From NCBI GenBank assembly GCA_032207245.1, contig CM063498.1:84795916-84859915 (forward strand): a stretch of 64,000 nucleotides of DNA, read 5' to 3'. Below are positions 58,276 through 64,000 of this stretch, in pieces (the stretch's first letter is position 1; each line of letters opens with the position of its first letter). The DNA is from Pardosa pseudoannulata. Its lineage: Eukaryota > Arthropoda > Arachnida > Araneae > Lycosidae. The position numbers were made by a program, and so were the translations under genes. The notes under the pieces are model-generated. The model made no database searches and was not told the DNA's origin. It worked only from the letters and a program-made list of their open reading frames with translations.

Positions 58276-59680
58276 GAACATTTAAGTATGTTTATAAATT
58301 TGTAACTATTCAATTGTTACTTAATGTATAATTAAAAACCATAACAAAATATATTGCTTATAAGTTTACTTCAATATATAATGCAGACCAAAAGAATAAA
58401 ACGCAATCCCAATGCGTCTCCAAAATCCAGCCAAATCTTGTAATTTGGCCGGACCTGTTGCATATGAACTCTGTAGTTGCTTTATAAAAAGTGTTATATA
58501 AGATAATGAATTAAAAAAGTGTTAAAAATGTGTTTTCAATGTAATGATTGTAATACGCATATTTTTAAGTAGAGTAACAATAACTTTTGGTAGCTACATT
58601 GGTTAAAGAATAGATTTATGAAAAGCAATAAATACAGGATTTTTTTAAACGTGCAAGCAAAGATTTTTTCTACTATTCCTGCTTAAGTCACCTTGTGTCG
58701 ATCAAAAAGCTTAATTGCTTTAAATAATATTTATTCATACCGACCTAAAACTGTAGTGTTTATACCAAATTCGTATAATTCTATCCACTTTTGGACTAAA
58801 CCCATCCCCTATATAATAATAGCCTCAGTTATCTGTCCGTCTGTCCTCGAGTTTATGAAGCGGTTGGACCTGTAATGCATAGAGGAATCTAAATGGGATT
58901 CTTGATGAGTTAGAGTTAGAAAAATTCAAAGCGACTAAAGTTTATCTTCTCCTAAACTACTGATCAGATTCTAATATAAATTGGTATAAATATGCTTCAT
59001 ATCACAGATAAAAATACTGTCGTCTTTAAAACGTTCGAAATCCATCCCTTCCCCCCTTTTCGAATGTTTAATGCCATTATTTCAAGCACTATATAATTCA
59101 TTTTATCACATAATAAATAGGTAAAAATAACATTTTTTTCTAGCACTATGACGTCATTTATTTAACCATCTCATTTAATCCTTTCTTATTTTAAATTATT
59201 TAAAAATCGTCTGCATTATTTACATACGTTTTATCACTGAACATAGATATTACGTAAATAATATTCTTTTATATTTGGCGTAAATAATAGATTAGGTACG
59301 TATGTGATAATTTTAAATTTAATCATCGATTATTTTTTGTTTCAAGATAATTCTCATCTAAAAACAAACCATCTGTTTACCCATGTTGTTTTTCATTCAT
59401 CAGTGTAAGACGCCGAAATCACTTGACCTTGTAACTACTGTTGGTAAGAGATTTAATTGTTATAAGAATGAAATCCTCCAGTTTTGACTCCACTTATGTT
59501 AATATCACAGGGGGGAAAAAGAGGCAAAGAGTTATTTTAAAATAAGAGGTCTACTTAAATAACAGAATTCAGTTCTTGATTTTCTGTAGAAAAGAAAAAT
59601 GCAGCACAGCTCACTTATCACGATCCCTGATTTTACGAGAAGCCGGATTCAAAGAGGAATCCGGAAATGATTATTTGGTA
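58276..59680. other. AT-rich DNA, no gene recognised
   Basis: A CTCAGTTATCTGTCCGTCTG word near 58825 resembles text in some DNA transposon ends but has no partner here. Nothing else was recognised. Confidence 0.35.
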
Positions 59681-59819
59681 CAATGTTAAATCTATGGCCC
59701 CATAACGACCAAACCCCGGGTATAACGAGCAATATTTTTAGTGATTCATAAAATTTGTTGACTTCCGCCTCGCCAGCTCAGTTACCGAAGTATTGTAGCT
59801 GACATTAGAACTAAAAGAG

Positions 59820-59936
59820 ATGAAAAAGAGTAAATGTGATGATGACAACGATGAATGTGAAAAATTTAAAGCTGATCTACCTCCCTCCTACACTAAAGGG
59901 TTTTTAAATGCACAGAAAATCTTCAAACCTTTTTAG
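59820..59936 (+). pseudogene. Possible pogo-like transposase C-terminal remnant
   Basis: Starts MKKSKCDDDNDECEKFKADL, then PPSYTKGFLNAQKIFKPF and TAG; 38 codons. An acidic D/E run followed by PPSYTxAL..L...F is a common ending of Tigger/pogo transposases, and it lies next to pogo-type end sequence. Too short for certainty. The catalytic domain is absent and no start signal is implied by the ATG. Confidence 0.35.
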
Positions 59937-59968
59937 AACCAGTTGTGCAAAAGCCGATGTTTGTTTAT

Positions 59969-60489
59969 CTATGAATCTTCTTCTTCTTTTAACGCACTAC
60001 AGCCTGTTACAGGCCAAAGCTGTCCCAAGCAATTTTTTCCAGCTGCAAGACTCCTCCAACTCCCCTTTTTGACAGTAGTTAAGTCCCTCTCTACTGAGTC
60101 AAGCCACGTAATTGGTAGTCTTCCTCGTTTCCTCTGCCCCATGGGATTAAAGAAAGTGAGCTGTTTTACTGGGTTTAGGTCATCGAGTCAGAATAGGTGT
60201 CCAAGCCATCGCAGTCTATTAATTTTTATGACTTTAACAACATGGGGTTGCTTATATTTTTTATAAATTTCAAAATTGAATAAGGATTTCCAAAAATTAT
60301 TCTCTTTAACTGCACCAAATATTTTTCTTAAGTTTTTCCGTTCAAAAGTCAGCAATTTATTTTCATGCAATTTGGTTATTGCCCAGCATTCACTTCCATA
60401 GAGTAGAATAGGTCGAAGTAGAGTTTTATATATGTCAATTTTCGTTTTCAAACTTATAAATCGAGATTTTAATTGGTTTTTAAGGATCT
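59969..60489 (-). pseudogene. LINE reverse transcriptase C-terminal fragment
   Basis: On the minus strand, IYKTLLRPILLYGSECWAIT, FERKNLRKIFG, HVVKVIKINRLRWLGHLF, then (after an in-frame TGA at 60190-60188) MGQRKRGRLPITWLDSVERD and TTVKKGSWRSLAAG. This is the thumb/C-terminal region of endonuclease-containing LINE proteins of the RTE-like group: RP.LLYG.E.W, FERK.LRKI.G, RLRW.GH, RGR....W.D are its conserved landmarks. The fragment covers about 170 residues of a protein usually near 900-1000. The internal stop and 5' truncation make it inactive. Confidence 0.85.
59977..60485 (-). mobile_element. 5'-truncated RTE-like LINE with 10-bp TSD
   Basis: ATCTATGAAT lies at 59967-59976 and 60486-60495. 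The 3' end follows directly after the coding region with a short (GAA)n tail, as in RTE-type elements, which have almost no 3' UTR. Confidence 0.75.
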
Positions 60490-60776
60490 ATGAATAATAA
60501 CGAAAAAACAATAACACTAGGAAGAGACAATAAGAAATTTCAAAGCAAATAAACCCTTTGGCTGTCCCATTTTTTTTTTTCATGATGTACGCTAGATATA
60601 AAGCTTTAAATTTCATAGGTCTAACTGAAATATATAATTCAAGACATTACATCAAACCATTTTCCTCTGAAAATATAGCTCACTGGGTATCACATATGAT
60701 ATACCTGTGTGTAAAGCATTAGATGTAAAATAGCACATAGATATCATATGTTAAATACAGGTCAGGCATGGGTTAA

Positions 60777-61570
60777 CCCCTTGCCTGTTTTGCACGTACA
60801 CCGTACGGCCGAGGTTACCGTACCTTTTATGATTTGCCCGTACGTCGTACGGGCAATCAGATTTTCTTTGCCGTTTTCACTGATTTGGCCGTATTTTTTG
60901 TTTTGTAAATCAAATTAGTCGTATAGATGTACATAAGAAGTTAGTTTTCGAAGTGTATTCTATTTGGTTTAAAAGCACAGGCTTTCTGATAGGTTTTGTA
61001 TTACTCCGCAAGTTTTTATCTTTGAGTTTTTGGGTGACTGGTCCAGAAACACTTTTTAGAGGTAATTCCGCCTACAGAAAAAAAATAACACCGGCAAACC
61101 AGTGCTATGTGTGTTCACTAAAGAAAAAATGACAGCGGCAAAAGAATTAGATATGAGACTAGGTATTTTTGTCTGGACTGTGACTTTGGACTATGCCTCT
61201 TGAACAATTCCAAGATTTATCGTACTAAATCTGATCTTTCAAAAAACAATTAAGTAAATGTAATTGTAGTATTTGCATTTGAAAATAATTGTGTAATAAT
61301 AGTAATGGAAAATATTTGTATTTTTTTATATGCAAAACTCTAAAAGTAACTTCCCTCTCTCTGGCGAAAAGGGCGAGAAAAAAGAAAACTTCCAGGGAAA
61401 ATATTACTTTACTTCCTGTAGAAAAGTTGTTATACATGCTTAAAATAATTAGGAGTATTAATTTTAATAACATTTTAAGCTTACAAATTCAAAATGAACA
61501 AAAACAGGCAATAAAATAATGTGACATTTTTTGGATCGAATTCGTGAAAAAAAATGAAACTGTCAAGGGG
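60777..61570 (+). mobile_element. piggyBac-like transposon remnant, internally deleted
   Basis: TTAA at 60773-60776 and 61571-61574. Ends CCCCTTGCCTG and complement CCCCTTGACAG match at 9 of 11. The left subterminal region has GC-rich palindromic repeats (GTACACCGTACGGCC, CCCGTACGTCGTACGGG). A transposase C-terminal fragment on the plus strand lies inside (61029-61254). Remaining body 794 bp against more than 2 kb for complete elements. Confidence 0.85.
61029..61254 (+). pseudogene. piggyBac-like transposase, C-terminal Cys-rich domain, frameshifted
   Basis: The first frame reads VTGPETLFRG...KKITPANQCYVCSLKK. A +/-1 shift in the A-run near 61120 moves the match to another frame, RIRYETRYFCLDCDFGLCLL, ending in TAA at about 61254. 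C-x2-C followed by a YxCxxCxxxLC block is the zinc-binding cysteine-rich end of piggyBac transposases, preceded in the family by an LxGxHF..IPPT.KK.-like linker that is visible here in degenerate form. The catalytic DDE core and N-terminus are missing. The frameshift and deletion make it a pseudogene. It complements the 1639-1797 fragment, which keeps only the N-terminus, but the two belong to different families by their ends. Confidence 0.8.
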
Positions 61571-61745
61571 TTAATCACCTTCATTTATATTGCATAGGAA
61601 TAAAAAATAAAGTGTATACAATATAGTAAGTATATAAGAATTTTTGCGATTTTTTTCACCAGCCCAATTTTTACGAACACTTGGTTATAACGAGCAAATA
61701 TCGGAGATCCTTCCCACTCGTTGTAAGCGAGTTCAACTCTATAAA

Positions 61746-62390
61746 CAGGGGTTGATAAATATCTTCATACTCCTGGAGGAATAATATTACATATCGACCA
61801 AAAGGAAAATGATATTTCATACCAACTATTAAAGTCACAATTAAGAGGCGTAAACAGGATCTCATTTAATCAGTTCTCATCTTAAAGGATAAAATACGGG
61901 AATGCCGCAGATCTGCGGTTACAAGGATGACGTCCTCGACAATTACCGCTTAGCATTTTGTCTGTTGAACACAAGAAAGATCCGCTTTCACGTGAAACGG
62001 AAAAAGGAACAGGCACCGAGACGAAAACTCTTTTCAGAAAAAATTCACATCCTGGGAGACGCTAATACCCACTTAAAATTCTTAGGAAAAACGACGAATG
62101 AAATACTGTAAGAAGCATCACAGAGAACAATTGGAACACTTGAACGAAAATTTCCAATTACATATTCATATTCAACAGATATATCAATGATAAAACCAAC
62201 AAAATTTTTAAATATTTTTTTCTCTGTTTAACACATTGTGTTCGAATACATTTCGCAGCGGAATTGTACCAGGAGCGGGCGTTTTGCTCATATATTTAGT
62301 TATTGCTAAATATCAACAGATCGAAAATTATTTAATTTTTTTAACCAACTTTTCGTATTTTATATTGAAATATATAAATAGACAAATAAA
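61746..62390. other. Unique DNA, no gene recognised
   Basis: A 69-codon plus-strand frame at 61902-62111 lies in a mildly GC-richer stretch with no recognised domain or splice structure. Confidence 0.35.
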
Positions 62391-62391
62391 C

Positions 62392-62393
<2 letters not shown>

Positions 62394-62451
<58 letters not shown>
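62394..62451. repeat. (TA)n-(TG)n microsatellite
   Basis: About 16 TA then 13 TG units, ending at the first TG of the LTR. Confidence 0.95.
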
Positions 62452-62456
<5 letters not shown>

Positions 62457-62830
62457 GATTTAGTGCAGCGCATTCTCGCAAGGTCGCGCCCTCATCACTG
62501 AGTGGGGTAAGTAAGGAACGACAGAGATACATTCGAGTCAGAGTCGAGAAGGAGTGACCAGGTCGAGTGAAGGACCCGTGGCACTTGAGCTCCCTCCTTT
62601 TATTAAACACCGAGTAGGGTGTATTTTCTATGCTAAACACCGAGTAGGGTGTCTTGCCAATGTTAAGCTTCGAGTAGGAAGTCTTATATATGCCGCGTCA
62701 TCACTGTGATCTAACTATTTGTCTTTATGCTTAAGTGTTATTTGTGTTGTTACGTAATTAAATGTTGTTATTGTTAATATAGTTTGTCATAGAATTTGTC
62801 TAACGACACCCCTAGACACCGAACCCTACA
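62452..62830 (+). mobile_element. Isolated long terminal repeat (LTR retrotransposon)
   Basis: Bounded by TGTAGG and CCTACA, the usual TG...CA inverted termini; 379 bp. Immediately downstream AATTTTGGGGATCAT resembles the start of the internal region of arthropod Ty3/gypsy-type elements, then a (TA)n run replaces it. No gag or pol remains. A 30-bp internal repeat (CGAGTAGG at 62611, 62641, 62671) is present three times. The repeat-rich flanks hide any target duplication. Confidence 0.6.
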
Positions 62831-62843
62831 AATTTTGGGGATC

Positions 62844-62844
<1 letters not shown>

Positions 62845-62907
<63 letters not shown>
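62845..62907. repeat. (TA)n microsatellite
   Basis: About 31 TA units directly after the LTR-adjacent 15 bp. Confidence 0.95.
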
Positions 62908-62909
<2 letters not shown>

Positions 62910-62990
62910 CATTTTCGCAGGATAAATAAAAAGGTAATTTTAAATCCAAATTTTTTAATCAACCTTTCCATTCTGTGGTTCCACATCGAC

Positions 62991-63499
62991 TGATGTAAAA
63001 ACTAGTTTTTATTTGTCTAAATTTTTCCAGAATCTATGTACTAGACAAGAACATTCGGAACTAGTACGTGTCCTGCATACAAAGTGTTAAGATACAAGAT
63101 ACAATATTAATCGTTTAACATATATCTGATGATATTAACAAAACTGATGTATGAAGATTACTCTATAATCTGGTTTAACTGAGCAATTATGAATAAGCTG
63201 AGGAACAGAATGTTTTATTTTGAAATTTAAATTGTTATAAAACACTCAATTTAAACATTTTTGTTCATGTTATTTGTTTTAGATCATTTCTTCACACATT
63301 GTATGCTGGACACTTACTAGTAAGTTTTTTGACGATTGATACTACTTGAGAGCGAGTCACGTATTAGTACGGGTTAGTGTAACAACATGGTTTGTGGGTA
63401 CAAAAATAACGGTATATACAGAAAAACGAAGCCGAATGTTCTTGTCTACTACATAGATTCTGTAAAAATTTAAACAAATAAAAACTAGTTTTTACATCA
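62991..63499. mobile_element. Element with 68-bp terminal inverted repeats
   Basis: 62991-63058 and 63432-63499 are inverted copies with about four mismatches, starting TGATGTAAAAACTAGTTTTT and including GAATCTATGTA.TAGACAAG. The 373-bp interior has no open frame of note. Flanks show no clear target duplication, so it may be a MITE or an inverted duplication. Confidence 0.7.
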
Positions 63500-63830
63500 T
63501 TAGTTTTATGATTGCTCTTTCATTTTTTTATAGTGTAAAACTGTTTATATATAACATAATTCGAAAAAATTAAAATTATATACTACTATTTTTATTTGAT
63601 TTTTGATATTTATGATACTATTATAAATTTATCCACTAAAAAATATATTTTTTGTTTACAAAAATCTTATGGTTGCTATTTATATATTTCAATATAAAAT
63701 TTGAAAAGTTGGTGAATAACCGGATGAATAAATAGAATGTTTTATCTCGAAATTTAGATTTTTATAAAACATTTAATTTAAACATTGCCGTTCCTGTTAT
63801 TTGTTTTCGATCATTTCTTAAAGATATGGT
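63183..63830. repeat. ~120-bp direct repeat, 520-bp spacing
   Basis: GAATGTTTTAT.T.GAAATTTA, TATAAAACA.T.AATTTAAACATT and TGTTATTTGTTTT.GATCATTTCTT occur at 63208-63295 and 63736-63822. The first copy lies inside the long-TIR element and the second outside it. Confidence 0.8.
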
Positions 63831-64000
63831 TAGAGCAAACTTTTAATATGGTTATTTTTTTATTAATTAAGTCATTATATGATTGTAATACATTAAAAAT
63901 TTGTTCTAATAAGCAGTTAAATTATTTTTCCCAATTTTAAACTCTACATTAAAATGAAATACTTGGAGATAATATTCTACGTAGATTGGTAACTGTAAGT

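Larger units (their letters stand above)
59690..61745 (+). mobile_element. pogo/Tigger-like remnant split by two later insertions
   Basis: The right end, in complement, reads GAGTTGAACTCGCTTACAAC then GCTCGTTATAACCAAGTG, typical of pogo/Tigger termini of the Tc1/mariner superfamily. CATAACGACCAAACCCCGGG followed by TATAACGAGCAATATTTT at about 59700 is similar terminal/subterminal sequence on the left. Between them lie a small acidic C-terminal-like coding fragment, an RTE-like LINE end (59977-60485) and a piggyBac-like remnant (60777-61570). Without those two the element would be about 750 bp. Linking the two ends into one element is inference. Confidence 0.4.

Noticed and set aside
59943..60266. 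107-codon plus-strand open frame
   Set aside because: It is antisense to a LINE reverse transcriptase C-terminus with clear conserved motifs on the minus strand.

Overview
The window is AT-rich eukaryotic nuclear DNA with no operons, no bacterial-type genes and no long open reading frame. The abundance of degenerate transposons, two tRNA-derived SINE families with 13-14 bp target-site duplications, non-LTR retrotransposon 3' ends, TTAA-flanked (piggyBac-type) elements, AT/GATA/TATG microsatellites and one intron-bounded coding exon point to a large arthropod genome. A spider or other chelicerate is my best guess, from the repeat types and base composition. That guess is inference and was not tested.

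Layout. At 1003-1131 (minus strand) lies the only convincing host coding exon: 129 bp, phase 0 at both ends, with a strong polypyrimidine/CAG acceptor and a GTACGT donor. Because the gene reads leftward, everything to the right is its intron or 5' flank. From 1.4 to 19 kb there is a deleted piggyBac-like element (1452-2188) that keeps the start of its transposase, hAT-like remnants, several SINEs, a (TATG)n microsatellite, a pair of CRE palindromes and a 224-bp tandem duplication carrying 82-bp TTAA elements. From 19.2 to 24.0 kb there is a three-step duplication series: an old diverged copy split by two TTAA elements, then a nearly identical 1.84-kb tandem pair that preserves the unoccupied site for both. 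From 24 to 36 kb there are several CpG-richer islands, a GC-rich repeat, a 100-bp tandem array built from a SINE head, a palindromic MITE and more SINEs. From 37 to 53 kb there are long microsatellites, a TTAA element with a 5'-truncated LINE inserted in it, a 448-bp TTAA element family that has seeded a ~320-bp tandem array, and four short tandem duplications, two of them interrupted by or next to SINEs. From 54 to 64 kb there is a complex AT/GATA block, an 85-bp satellite organised as a 170-bp dimer, a nested stack (pogo-like remnant containing an RTE-like LINE end and a piggyBac-like remnant with a frameshifted transposase C-terminus), an isolated LTR and an element with 68-bp inverted ends.

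How it fits together. The window is largely a record of transposition. TTAA-specific elements from at least five families are the dominant DNA transposons. They are all non-autonomous, and two retain opposite ends of a transposase gene. The SINE and one LINE share CCAA-type tails and 13-14 bp target duplications, suggesting a mobilisation partnership. I found no convincing previously undescribed enzymatic system. The most informative structures are the filled/empty-site comparison at 19-23 kb, the satellite dimer at 57 kb and the element-derived tandem array at 47 kb.
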